Assembly (NCBI GenBank): GCA_016787895.1
Contig: JAEUTN010000010.1
Coordinates: 97,893 to 161,892 of the forward strand
DNA length: 64,000 bases
Reading direction: 5' to 3'
Source of the DNA: Bacteroidia bacterium
GTDB taxonomy: Bacteria > Bacteroidota > Bacteroidia > B-17B0 > Aurantibacillaceae
Part shown: positions 16,628-24,755 of the stretch, piece by piece
How positions within the stretch are numbered: position 1 is the first letter of the stretch
Layout: each line of letters starts with the position of its first letter
Position numbers and translations under genes: made by a program
The notes under the pieces: generated by a model
The model's input: the letters and a program-made list of their open reading frames with translations, nothing else
Databases searched by the model: none
What the model was told of the DNA's origin: nothing

Positions 16628-16754
16628 CTGCGTTAGGGATGCGTAGGGTTTAGCCACCGCAGGGCCGCCATTTCGGCGGACCGAGGAGGCCGAAGCGAAG
16701 CGAAGCCCAAAGCAGCCCGGCGGCTGTCGACGAGAGGAGACAGGCGAACGCCCA
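16628..16754 (-). repeat. Intergenic repeat element, member 2
   Basis: Runs from CTGCGTTAGGGAT to AACGCCCAT. Read on the minus strand it starts ATGGGCG and ends TCCCTAACGCAG, matching the boundary motifs of member 1 (TTTGGGCG and TCCCTCACGCAG). The interior is GC-rich with hairpin potential (GCCGCCATTTCGGCGG) and a GAAGC run. The upstream part of this gap (16558-16620) is A-rich with imperfect AAAAGTCAAAAG repeats. No gene is visible. Confidence 0.6.
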
Positions 16755-16800
16755 TATAATCAATAAAAAACCAAATCATAAAATAAAAACCAAAAACAAA

Positions 16801-17331
16801 ATGAGCAAATTAAACTGGAACTTAGACACAGCGCACAGCGAGGTGAACTTCAAGGTGAAACACATGATGATTACCAACGTGAATGGAAAGTTCACCAACT
16901 TTGATGTGAAAGCCACCTCGGAAAACGAAAACTTTGAAAACCCTGAAATTGAATTCACGGCCAACACCGCTTCCATTCACACGGGTTCAGAACAACGCGA
17001 TCAACATTTAAAATCGGCGGACTTTTTCGATTCAGAAAAATTTCCTGAATTGCATTTCAAATCCAAATCCTTCAGAAAAACAGGGGATGGAGAATATCAG
17101 CTCGATGGAGACATGAAAATTAAGGACGTAGTAAAACCCGTGAGTTTTAAAATTGAACACAGCGGTTTACAAAAAGACCCCTGGGGGAACATGAAAGCCG
17201 GTTTCAGCATTGAAGGTAAAATTAACCGCAAGGACTTTGGATTGACCTGGAATGCAGCCCTGGAAAGTGGTGGTGTGCTGGTGAGCGAAGATGTAAAACT
17301 GAATGCCGAAATTCAGTTGGCAAAAGCCTGA
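16801..17331 (+). CDS. YceI-family protein
   Basis: 176 residues, one YceI domain: WNLDTAHSEVNFKVKHMMIT at the start, then LKSADFFDSEKFPELHFKS and FGLTWNAALESGGVLVSEDV near the end. The fold is a lipocalin-like barrel that binds polyisoprenoid or amphiphilic ligands in characterised members. No signal peptide is seen, so this copy appears cytoplasmic. It follows the pirin gene after a repeat-bearing gap of 243 bp and ends in a shared terminator. Confidence 0.93.
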   Translation: MSKLNWNLDTAHSEVNFKVKHMMITNVNGKFTNFDVKATSENENFENPEIEFTANTASIHTGSEQRDQHLKSADFFDSEKFPELHFKSKSFRKTGDGEYQLDGDMKIKDVVKPVSFKIEHSGLQKDPWGNMKAGFSIEGKINRKDFGLTWNAALESGGVLVSEDVKLNAEIQLAKA

Positions 17332-17348
17332 TTCAAATTTTCTATTTA

Positions 17349-17378
17349 GAAACCTCTCTTTTAAGGGAGGTTTTTTTA
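17349..17378. terminator. Bidirectional terminator between yceI-like and NUDIX genes
   Basis: AACCTCTC pairs with GGGAGGTT (one G-T pair) and is followed by a run of seven T. The flanking genes converge here. Confidence 0.8.
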
Positions 17379-17807
17379 TGCCCTGAAACGGTCGATGATC
17401 ATATTGACCACTTTTTTATCGATTACCAAACTCACATCCAAATCTTTTAGCTTTGAAAGTGGTATCCAGCGAAACACCTGCTTTTTGTCTCCGTGTGAAT
17501 GCAGGTCCTTTAATTTTTCGGGATTAATCGGATTGACAAGATAATACACCGAAATCACCTGGATATTGGGGTCAAAAGCCGAAGGCACATAAAAATCGGT
17601 GGTGTAAAAATGGCCGGTAATGTCCACCTTCAGGGTGAGCTCTTCAAAAAATTCCCGTTGCAGGCATTCAATGGTTCCTTCCCCAAACTCCAATCCTCCG
17701 CCTGGAAATTTGGTTATGGGCTTACCCATCACCACTTCATCTGAAACCAAAACGGCGTCCTCATGTATCAGTACACCGTATACCCGAATAATGAATTTAT
17801 TAGCCAT
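17376..17807 (-). CDS. NUDIX hydrolase
   Basis: 143 residues. The Nudix box GGLEFGEGTIECLQREFFEE fits Gx5Ex7REUxEE. The usual Gly after EEx is replaced by Thr (EELTL), a tolerated variation. The catalytic glutamates are present, so hydrolysis of a nucleoside-diphosphate-linked substrate is likely, but the substrate cannot be read. It converges on the YceI gene. Confidence 0.9.
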   Translation of the reverse strand: MANKFIIRVYGVLIHEDAVLVSDEVVMGKPITKFPGGGLEFGEGTIECLQREFFEELTLKVDITGHFYTTDFYVPSAFDPNIQVISVYYLVNPINPEKLKDLHSHGDKKQVFRWIPLSKLKDLDVSLVIDKKVVNMIIDRFRA

Positions 17808-17885
17808 AAATTAAAGTTACAGTATAAAAAAGGAAAACACAAGCGAAATTCAGGAACAATTTTTGGTCTCCAGCCTAAAATCGCC

Positions 17886-17893
17886 TAGCTTTG
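17886..17893 (+). promoter_or_regulatory. Promoter -7 box overlapping an apparent start codon
   Basis: TAGCTTTG fits TAnnTTTG. The first possible TTG start (17891) lies inside the box, so translation must begin downstream, most likely at the in-frame TTG at 17900. Confidence 0.6.
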
Positions 17894-17899
17894 GAAGGA

Positions 17900-18424
17900 T
17901 TGAAAAAAATACTGGCCATAGGGGTTTTACTATTACTGCTGATGATCAGCGGCTCGCATTTTATGTTTGTGCGTTACGTAAAATCCCAAAAACACCATTT
18001 CAGGGCGCAGGTGCTTAAATCAGGCAGCAAAGAGGTGTTTGCCTTCACTATGCCAAGCTCAGCCCTTTACAAAGATAGTAAGGGATTGGAGTGGAAGGAC
18101 AAGGGAAAAGAACTCGTTTTAAACGGAACCTACCATGAAATTATTAAGATCACCTGCAAAAATGGTATCGCTACGCTTTTACTGATTCCTGATGAATTGG
18201 AAAACCAACTCTTTTCAGATTACTTTAGCCTCCGCAAGCACGATGCCGGCTCATTGCCCGGCACTCTGCTTTATTTTATGGGCATCCTGTATTTTCAGGA
18301 GTTAAATGATAGCCTGTGTGTTATGAAAGAGGTTCTGCTTCAATGCATTCAAAGAGAACCTTCTTTTAACTTAAGTTCTTACACTGAAAAAATCATCAAA
18401 CCTCCCCTGTTCAGGATTTTCTGA
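17900..18424 (+). CDS. Small membrane-anchored protein upstream of a TonB receptor
   Basis: 174 residues from the TTG at 17900 (MKKILAIGVLLLLLMISGS), with one N-terminal membrane helix or uncleaved signal and a periplasmic domain rich in Lys and Ile. The domain contains NGTYHEIIKI and ending motifs PPLFRIF. An earlier TTG (17891) is rejected because it falls in the -7 box. No family is recognised, but small membrane proteins of this shape are often found just before TonB-dependent receptors in Bacteroidota. The receptor gene follows after 46 bp. Confidence 0.6.
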   Translation: MKKILAIGVLLLLLMISGSHFMFVRYVKSQKHHFRAQVLKSGSKEVFAFTMPSSALYKDSKGLEWKDKGKELVLNGTYHEIIKITCKNGIATLLLIPDELENQLFSDYFSLRKHDAGSLPGTLLYFMGILYFQELNDSLCVMKEVLLQCIQREPSFNLSSYTEKIIKPPLFRIF

Positions 18425-18470
18425 TAATCCGTTTCGAACACTTTTTGATTTTATTTCAATAACATTTAAC

Positions 18471-20912
18471 ATGAAAAAATTTATCTTTTCATGGTGTGTG
18501 CTATGCATCGTTTCCTTGCATGCGCAAACCATTACGGTAAGCGACCATTCGAGTCGTGAACCCATAAGTAACGTCGTTATTTACGACAAAAACAACGTTA
18601 CCGTTATTACTGACTCCAGAGGGAAGGCAGACCTGAGCACCCTGGATAAAAATTCACAGATTACTCTATCGCACAGTGCTTACCAAACCTACGTGCTCAG
18701 TGATGAAGAAAAACAAGGTCAAATCATTAACATACGGCTGATTCAAAAAAGTGTGGTGTTAGACGAGGTTATACTCTCCGCTAATCGCTTTGCTGAACAT
18801 AAAATTGATGTTCCTTATTCTGTTATGGTTATCCCCCAAAAGGAGATTGAATTCAGCAATCAACAAACCAGCGCCGATCTTTTACAAAACACCGGGGCCG
18901 TGTTTGTGCAGAAAAGCCAGATGGGCGGTGGCAGTCCGGTATTGAGAGGTTTTGAAGCCAATAAGGTGCTGATTGTAGTAGATGGTGTACGCATGAACAA
19001 CGCCATTTACCGCGGAGGGCATTTACAGGATATTATAACGCTTGATGCCAACATGCTTGAACGCACTGAGGTTTTGTTCGGGCCTGCCTCCACCATTTAT
19101 GGAAGCGATGCCCTGGGAGGTGTTATGCACTTTTATACTAAAAACGCGAGGTTTTCGGTGACTGACCAACTTGAGGTGAACACCAATGCCTTTGCCCGCT
19201 ATTCCAGCGCCAACATGGAAAAAACAGGACATCTGGATGTAAATCTGGGATGGAAAAATTTCGCCTCCCTCACAAACATCACTTACTCCGGCTTCGACGA
19301 CCTGATGAGTGGCAGCAACAAATTAGCCGGCACATCAAGTTCGTGGGATAGAAATTACTATGCCGGACGATATGAAACGCTTACTTCACCCGGAGGCACA
19401 AAAGTGATGCGCGATACCATGATCAAAAACCCAAACAACAATTTACAAGTTGGAACCGCCTATTCTCAGCTGGACCTCATGCAGCGTTTTGCACTAAGAA
19501 CCGGAGCGCATCTTACGCACAATCTTAATTTTCAATACAGCCAATCCTCTGATATTCCTCGGTACGATCGTTTAACGGAAATGAATGCGCAGGGAAAATT
19601 AAAGTTTGCCGAGTGGTATTATGGTCCCCAAACCCGTTTACTGGCCGCTTACACGCTTAATTTTGACAAACACGGTTTATTGAGCGATAACCTGAGGGTG
19701 ATTGGAGCGTACCAGAAAATTCAACAGGACAGAATCTCCCGGAATTTTCAAAGTAACAACCGTAAAACACAAATGGAAGACGTTAGTGTGATTTCCCTGA
19801 ATGTTGATGCCTATAAAAAAATGGCTCTGAAACACGAGTTCAGGTATGGAGCTGAACTTCAACTGAACAATGTTGTGTCAACTGCCAATACGATGCAACT
19901 CATTACGGGCGATGTTCAACCGGCTCAAACGCGGTATGCCGACGGAGGTAATACCATGAATACAATGGGCCTTTATGTATCGGATGCCTGGGAGCTTGAT
20001 GAAAATTTTGTGATCAGCGGTGGCCTGAGATTTACGATGAACCAACTCGTTTCAGAATTTAAGGACACCACGTTTGTAAAATTTCCCTTCACCACAGCTG
20101 AGCAAAACAACAGCGCACTTACCGGAAACCTGGGTTTTACCTGGAAGGAGGACAATGATTATAAGGTGAGTTTGTTAATGAACACGGGATTCAGAACACC
20201 CAACATCGACGACATGAGCAAGGTGTTCGAAAGCAGCAACAGTATTTTAATTGTTCCGAACCCGGATGCCAAACCGGAGTACGCCACAAATTTTGAACTA
20301 AACATGAGTAAGGTAATGGGTGGTAAATTTAAATTTGATGTTACCGGTTTTTACACCTTGCTTGAGAAGGCCCTGGTACAAGCGGATTTTGTATTCAACG
20401 GAAACGATACCGCGGTTGTAAATGGCGACACCATGAGGGTTCAGGCCATGCAAAATAAAAATTCGGCATACATCTATGGATTTTCAGCGGGAGCTCAATT
20501 TGATTTTAATGCAAAACTCTCCTTTAAAACCATACTCAATTATACCTACGGGCGCTATTCTGATGTGAATACCAACAGCGTAAGTCCATTGGACCACATT
20601 CCTCCGGTATTTGGACAAACCAGCCTGATTTTTAAGGAGAAAAACATGGATGCAGAGTTTTTTGTAAGGTATAACGGCTCAAAAAAACTTTCGGATTACA
20701 GCACCAGCGGCGAAGATAACCTTCAATACGCTACGCCCAATGGCATGCCGGGTTGGTTTACCCTGAATCTGCGTTTGGGTTATAGTTTTACCAAAAACTT
20801 CCGTGTGAACGCCGCTTGTGAGAACATTAGCGACAACCGCTTCAGGGTGTTTGCAAGCGGGGTGAATGCACCTGGACGTAATTTTATAATAAGTTTACGT
20901 TATAAAATCTGA
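18471..20912 (+). CDS. TonB-dependent outer-membrane receptor (heme/siderophore type)
   Basis: 813 residues: signal peptide (ending LHAQ), a carboxypeptidase-regulatory-like domain (about 20-95), a plug (about 105-225, with QMGGGSPVLRGFEANKVLIV and FGPASTIYGSDALGG) and a 22-strand-type barrel ending FIISLRYKI. The plug segment DGVRMNNAIYRGGHLQ resembles receptors of the HmuR/heme and siderophore group. The substrate is not certain. It is probably expressed with the small membrane protein upstream. No Fur box or riboswitch was noticed. Confidence 0.9.
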   Translation: MKKFIFSWCVLCIVSLHAQTITVSDHSSREPISNVVIYDKNNVTVITDSRGKADLSTLDKNSQITLSHSAYQTYVLSDEEKQGQIINIRLIQKSVVLDEVILSANRFAEHKIDVPYSVMVIPQKEIEFSNQQTSADLLQNTGAVFVQKSQMGGGSPVLRGFEANKVLIVVDGVRMNNAIYRGGHLQDIITLDANMLERTEVLFGPASTIYGSDALGGVMHFYTKNARFSVTDQLEVNTNAFARYSSANMEKTGHLDVNLGWKNFASLTNITYSGFDDLMSGSNKLAGTSSSWDRNYYAGRYETLTSPGGTKVMRDTMIKNPNNNLQVGTAYSQLDLMQRFALRTGAHLTHNLNFQYSQSSDIPRYDRLTEMNAQGKLKFAEWYYGPQTRLLAAYTLNFDKHGLLSDNLRVIGAYQKIQQDRISRNFQSNNRKTQMEDVSVISLNVDAYKKMALKHEFRYGAELQLNNVVSTANTMQLITGDVQPAQTRYADGGNTMNTMGLYVSDAWELDENFVISGGLRFTMNQLVSEFKDTTFVKFPFTTAEQNNSALTGNLGFTWKEDNDYKVSLLMNTGFRTPNIDDMSKVFESSNSILIVPNPDAKPEYATNFELNMSKVMGGKFKFDVTGFYTLLEKALVQADFVFNGNDTAVVNGDTMRVQAMQNKNSAYIYGFSAGAQFDFNAKLSFKTILNYTYGRYSDVNTNSVSPLDHIPPVFGQTSLIFKEKNMDAEFFVRYNGSKKLSDYSTSGEDNLQYATPNGMPGWFTLNLRLGYSFTKNFRVNAACENISDNRFRVFASGVNAPGRNFIISLRYKI

Positions 20913-20929
20913 AACTAATTATTTAAATA

Positions 20930-20961
20930 GTAAGGGCTGTCAACACTCGACAGCCCTTTAT
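20930..20961 (+). terminator. Terminator after the TonB receptor
   Basis: AAGGGCTGTC and GACAGCCCTT form a perfect 10-bp stem with a 7-nt loop; the T tail is short. Confidence 0.75.
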
Positions 20962-20986
20962 CGCCCATCTTTATATCAATTATCCA

Positions 20987-20994
20987 TACATTTG
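20987..20994 (+). promoter_or_regulatory. Promoter -7 box
   Basis: TACATTTG ends 7 bp before the ATG at 21002, predicting a leader of only a few bases. Confidence 0.7.
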
Positions 20995-21001
20995 TCGGGG
21001 T

Positions 21002-21775
21002 ATGGAATTTCTCTTAATTGGACTGGTATCGCTGATTGCCTCCGGCCTTACGTTTTTCTCCGGCTTCGGGCTTGGCACTATTTTATTACCGGTATTTGCC
21101 TTGTTTTTTCCGCTTGAACTGGCCATTTCTCTCACAGCCATTGTTCATTTGCTCAACAATCTCTTTAAACTTCTGCTCACCTACCGTCACGGAAACACCA
21201 GGGTGGTTTTAACCTTTGGTCTGCCGGCTCTGTTCAGCGCTTTTATTGGTGCTTATGTGCTGCAAAACCTGAGCGGATTAGCGCCTTTGCATACCTACCA
21301 GCTCGGCGACAAAACATTTGAAATCAGCCCCCTTAAACTGGTCATCGCCTCCCTCCTGTTTTTTTTCTCCTTAATGGAATTGTTGCCCGGGTTTAAGAAA
21401 CTGCAATTTTCTCCAAAGTACCTTGCTCCCGGCGGACTACTCAGTGGTTTTTTTGGGGGCTTAACCGGAAATCAGGGGGCCCTACGCAGTGCTTTTCTGC
21501 TTCGCGCCGGTTTAAGCAAAGAAAGTTTTATTGCCAGCGGGGTAATGATTGCCTGCATGATTGATGTTTCGAGGCTCAGCGTGTATTCGGGACACTTTCC
21601 TGATTTTAGTGATCTTAAAACGTTCAGCCTTCTGCTTTGTGCCGTATTATCAGCGTTTTTAGGGGCCCTTTGGGGCAACCTGCTCGTAAAAAAGATAACC
21701 ATCAATAGTCTGCAGATTTTGGTTTCGGTGTTTTTAATTGTTTTCTCGGTTCTGCTCGGAATAGGTATTCTTTAG
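21002..21775 (+). CDS. TSUP/TauE-SafE family membrane permease
   Basis: 257 residues with about eight hydrophobic segments. The N-terminal SGLTFFSGFGLGTILLPVFA and the internal repeat GGLLSGFFGGLTGNQGALRS are the two glycine-rich half-motifs of the TSUP (DUF81) family. Members carry sulfite, sulfoacetate or other organic anions across the inner membrane. No sulfur gene is nearby to suggest a substrate. It has its own promoter, and the next gene follows after 116 bp. Confidence 0.9.
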   Translation: MEFLLIGLVSLIASGLTFFSGFGLGTILLPVFALFFPLELAISLTAIVHLLNNLFKLLLTYRHGNTRVVLTFGLPALFSAFIGAYVLQNLSGLAPLHTYQLGDKTFEISPLKLVIASLLFFFSLMELLPGFKKLQFSPKYLAPGGLLSGFFGGLTGNQGALRSAFLLRAGLSKESFIASGVMIACMIDVSRLSVYSGHFPDFSDLKTFSLLLCAVLSAFLGALWGNLLVKKITINSLQILVSVFLIVFSVLLGIGIL

Positions 21776-21861
21776 GAGGAATATAAGGTAAGAAGTGACT
21801 TTTATCATTTAATTTTATAAAAATCCTTCTTCCTGTTTTGTTTCAGTTCTCAGGCAATTTG

Positions 21862-21869
21862 TATTTTTG
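21862..21869 (+). promoter_or_regulatory. Promoter -7 box
   Basis: TATTTTTG, 22 bp upstream of the ATG at 21892. Confidence 0.6.
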
Positions 21870-21891
21870 ACAGGAACAAACACTACTGATC

Positions 21892-22593
21892 ATGAAACAC
21901 TTCACCTCTACCCTGTTGCTAATTTTATTGGTCTCATTCAAAGGCTTCAGTCAATCTAAAACCTATGTAACTTCAGGCTTAGAACTTATTTTTTCCTGGG
22001 CTGAGATAAGTGATAACAACAAAGGGGAAAGTGCCGACCTGCGCTTTGCTCCTGTGATCAATATTCAGAGTTTCACTCATCTTGATTTCAGTGAGAAGTT
22101 TGGCATTTATTCAGGCCTGGCGATACGCAACGTGGGATACATTTACGGCAATTATAAAACACCGATCACCGCAACAAATACCATTAGTACAACCTATGAA
22201 AAAAGATTCCGTTCATACAATTTAGGTATTCCTGTGGCTTTTAAACTCGGCAACCTCAACAAAATGTTCCTTTATGCAGGCTACGAATTGGAAATTCCAC
22301 TTCTTTACAAAGAAAAAACTTACGAAAATGGAGATCAATTAGACGGGATGAAAATCACCGGCTGGTTCAGTGACCGTCAGCAATCCGTATACCATAGTTT
22401 ATTGGTAGGCATTCAATTTCCTTACGGCATGAATTTGAAATTCAAGTATTACCTCACCGAATTCCACAATCAGAATTATGTTGCCAGCGACAATTCCAAA
22501 CCCTACGCCGGACTTTTATCCAATGTGTTTTACATTTCTTTGAATTCCATGCTGTTCAGAAATGCCAGTTTCGATCCCAGCAACAAAGAATAA
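21892..22593 (+). CDS. Predicted outer-membrane beta-barrel protein
   Basis: 233 residues with a signal peptide (LLLILLVSFKGFSQ). The mature part alternates in a barrel-like way: YVTSGLELIFSWAE at the start, RSYNLGIPVAFKLG in the middle, FYISLNSMLF near the end. It resembles small PorT-like or OMP_b-brl-type barrels of Bacteroidota, but a specific family is not recognised. Its function is unknown. Confidence 0.6.
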   Translation: MKHFTSTLLLILLVSFKGFSQSKTYVTSGLELIFSWAEISDNNKGESADLRFAPVINIQSFTHLDFSEKFGIYSGLAIRNVGYIYGNYKTPITATNTISTTYEKRFRSYNLGIPVAFKLGNLNKMFLYAGYELEIPLLYKEKTYENGDQLDGMKITGWFSDRQQSVYHSLLVGIQFPYGMNLKFKYYLTEFHNQNYVASDNSKPYAGLLSNVFYISLNSMLFRNASFDPSNKE

Positions 22594-22725
22594 GTCGAAA
22601 TCCCGAATACTAAACACTTAAGTTGTCCGTTCACTTACAAGAAATTGTAAATACCCGGCACGATGGCCCGTTCAAAGGGCATAAATTTTTTACCACTCCT
22701 TTAAACTCTTATATTCGTGGCAATT

Positions 22726-23433
22726 ATGCCGAAATGCCTTGTCATTATACCCACTTACAACGAAATCGAAAACATCGAAAAGATGATTGGGGCTGTTTTG
22801 TCCTTACCGGCTGATTTACATTTATTAATAGTGGATGATGGGTCGCCCGACGGAACCGCTCTCGCTGTAAAACAACTTCAGACCACTCACAAGGGGCGTT
22901 TGCATTTGCTTGAACGTTCGGGTAAACTGGGATTGGGCACGGCCTACATCACCGGATTTAAATGGGCACTGGCGAAAGATTACGATTACCTATTTGAAAT
23001 GGACTGCGACTTCTCGCACAAACCCGAGGATTTGTTGCGTCTTCTCGCGGCTTGTGAAAAAGGGGCTGATTTGGCCATAGGTTCGCGGTATTGTAAGGGA
23101 GGGAAAGTGCACAACTGGCCTTTCGGAAGAATACTCATGAGTTATTTCGCTTCCGTTTATGCCCGAATGATTTTGTGGTTCCCTGTGAAAGATACCACTG
23201 CAGGTTTCAAATGCTATAAACGAAAAGTACTTGAAACCATACCGCTTGACAAAATTCGTTTTATGGGTTACGCCTTCCAGATTGAAATGAAATACCGGGC
23301 CTACAAACTGGGTTTTACTTTGGTGGAAGTGCCGATAGAATTTACCGACAGGGTGCAGGGCGTGAGCAAAATGAGCACCAAAATCTTTAAGGAAGCATTT
23401 CTTGGCGTGCTGCAAATGCGTTTTACCAGCTGA
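22726..23433 (+). CDS. Polyprenol-phosphate mannosyltransferase-like GT2 enzyme
   Basis: 235 residues, one GT-A domain without a C-terminal membrane region. Motifs: LVIIPTYNE, VDDGSPDGTA, the metal-binding MDCDFSHKP, IGSRYCKGG, and KDTTAGFKCYKR. This is the dolichyl/polyprenol-phosphate-mannose synthase type. It would make a lipid-linked sugar donor at the inner face of the membrane for GT-C enzymes. The ATG at 22726 is preferred to the GTG at 22717: it follows a TATATTCG -7-like box (22708-22715) and gives the usual start. Confidence 0.9.
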   Translation: MPKCLVIIPTYNEIENIEKMIGAVLSLPADLHLLIVDDGSPDGTALAVKQLQTTHKGRLHLLERSGKLGLGTAYITGFKWALAKDYDYLFEMDCDFSHKPEDLLRLLAACEKGADLAIGSRYCKGGKVHNWPFGRILMSYFASVYARMILWFPVKDTTAGFKCYKRKVLETIPLDKIRFMGYAFQIEMKYRAYKLGFTLVEVPIEFTDRVQGVSKMSTKIFKEAFLGVLQMRFTS

Positions 23434-23444
23434 AGCCTTTTGGT

Positions 23445-24749
23445 TTATTTCACCAATTCCCCGTTTGCTCTTAGCAACTCCGCTTCGGCAATTTTTACAC
23501 TGTACAGCGCATTGATGTATCGGTACTGAGCATCCTCCAGGTTTTTCTGGGCCTCAATGATTTCCAATAAATTGGTTTTACCAACCCTATATCGCTCCAT
23601 GGAAATAACCTGCAATTCGCGTGAATCCATCAAATTAGACAATTCCAGTTCCGCAATTTGTTTGCTCAGCAAAAATCGCCTGTAGTTCAACTGAACCAGG
23701 GCATCTACCTCCAGTTCGGTTTGTTTTAAGATGATTTGCTGGTTCAGGTTCTGTAAATTCATTTCCCTTACCAGGTTTCTGTTTTTGTTGCCATTGAATA
23801 ACAGCCAGCCGGCGGTGAGTTCGGCAAACAAACCATTCTGGTTATTAGCGGCTAAAAATCCGGCCTGACTTTTATTGTTTAAATAACGGTAGTCTAATCC
23901 TAAATTCAGATAGGGCAATTGGCTGGAGCGGGCTTCTTTTATGTACTGTTCTGAAATCTGAGTTTGTTGTTTGGCAATTAAAATCATCGCGTTCCTGGAA
24001 GTGAGGTTTTTTTTCAGGTCCTCGATGGTAGGCGAATAATTCACCATGATGGTATCCTCGGTAGTGTAATCTGTTTCAGGCGACAAACCGATTAAATTGT
24101 TGAGTTTGGTTTTTGCATCCAGCATTTGTAATTCCATTTGCACGATGGTGCTTTTGGCCCGGTTTTCATCGCTCTGCGACAGCAAAAAATCCACCTTGGA
24201 ATCAGACCCCACTTCCATTTTCAGTTTGGCTATCTTTTTTCTTTCCTGATAGATGAGCAGGTTTTGTTTTTCGGTGCGTATCATCACATCTATGCTTACG
24301 ATGTTATAATACGCCAGCATCACCTCGTAAATGAGGTTCTCCATTTGTTGCCTTAACTGCAGAGCCGTTAAATTTTCCGTTTGGTTGAGCCGGCTTTTAA
24401 TGGCGAACATTTTGCTGCCATCGTACACCTTCATGTCGAGGTGCAGCGCGGCCGAATAACCTGAAGATTGGGCGTTGTTTCTCTCCTGAGTGGTGCCGTT
24501 TACAAACTCCTGAAACGAATTGATGTTGGAAAACACTGCCCCTCCATTCACACTCAATTGTGGAGACATACCGGCGTTTCCTAAATTATTCTGAAGTTGG
24601 GCAATTTGATTTTGATTTTTCGCTATCACTACTGCGAAATTTTTCTCCAGGCCTATCTTAATGGCCTCCTCCAGGCCCATGTAAGTTTGGGCGGATGCCG
24701 CTGAAACCAGCCCCACTAAAAAAATGCAATATTCAAACACTCTAGTCAT
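23445..24749 (-). CDS. TolC-family outer-membrane efflux protein
   Basis: 434 residues with a signal peptide (LVSAASAQ). It is a duplicated OEP domain with long heptad helices and the usual features LEEAIKIGLEKN near the start and RYRVGKTNLLEIIEAQKNL near the end. It is the last gene of an adaptor-RND-TolC operon and starts 6 bp after the stop of the RND gene, so it should be the outer-membrane duct of that pump. Confidence 0.92.
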   Translation of the reverse strand: MTRVFEYCIFLVGLVSAASAQTYMGLEEAIKIGLEKNFAVVIAKNQNQIAQLQNNLGNAGMSPQLSVNGGAVFSNINSFQEFVNGTTQERNNAQSSGYSAALHLDMKVYDGSKMFAIKSRLNQTENLTALQLRQQMENLIYEVMLAYYNIVSIDVMIRTEKQNLLIYQERKKIAKLKMEVGSDSKVDFLLSQSDENRAKSTIVQMELQMLDAKTKLNNLIGLSPETDYTTEDTIMVNYSPTIEDLKKNLTSRNAMILIAKQQTQISEQYIKEARSSQLPYLNLGLDYRYLNNKSQAGFLAANNQNGLFAELTAGWLLFNGNKNRNLVREMNLQNLNQQIILKQTELEVDALVQLNYRRFLLSKQIAELELSNLMDSRELQVISMERYRVGKTNLLEIIEAQKNLEDAQYRYINALYSVKIAEAELLRANGELVK

Positions 24750-24755
24750 TCTGTT

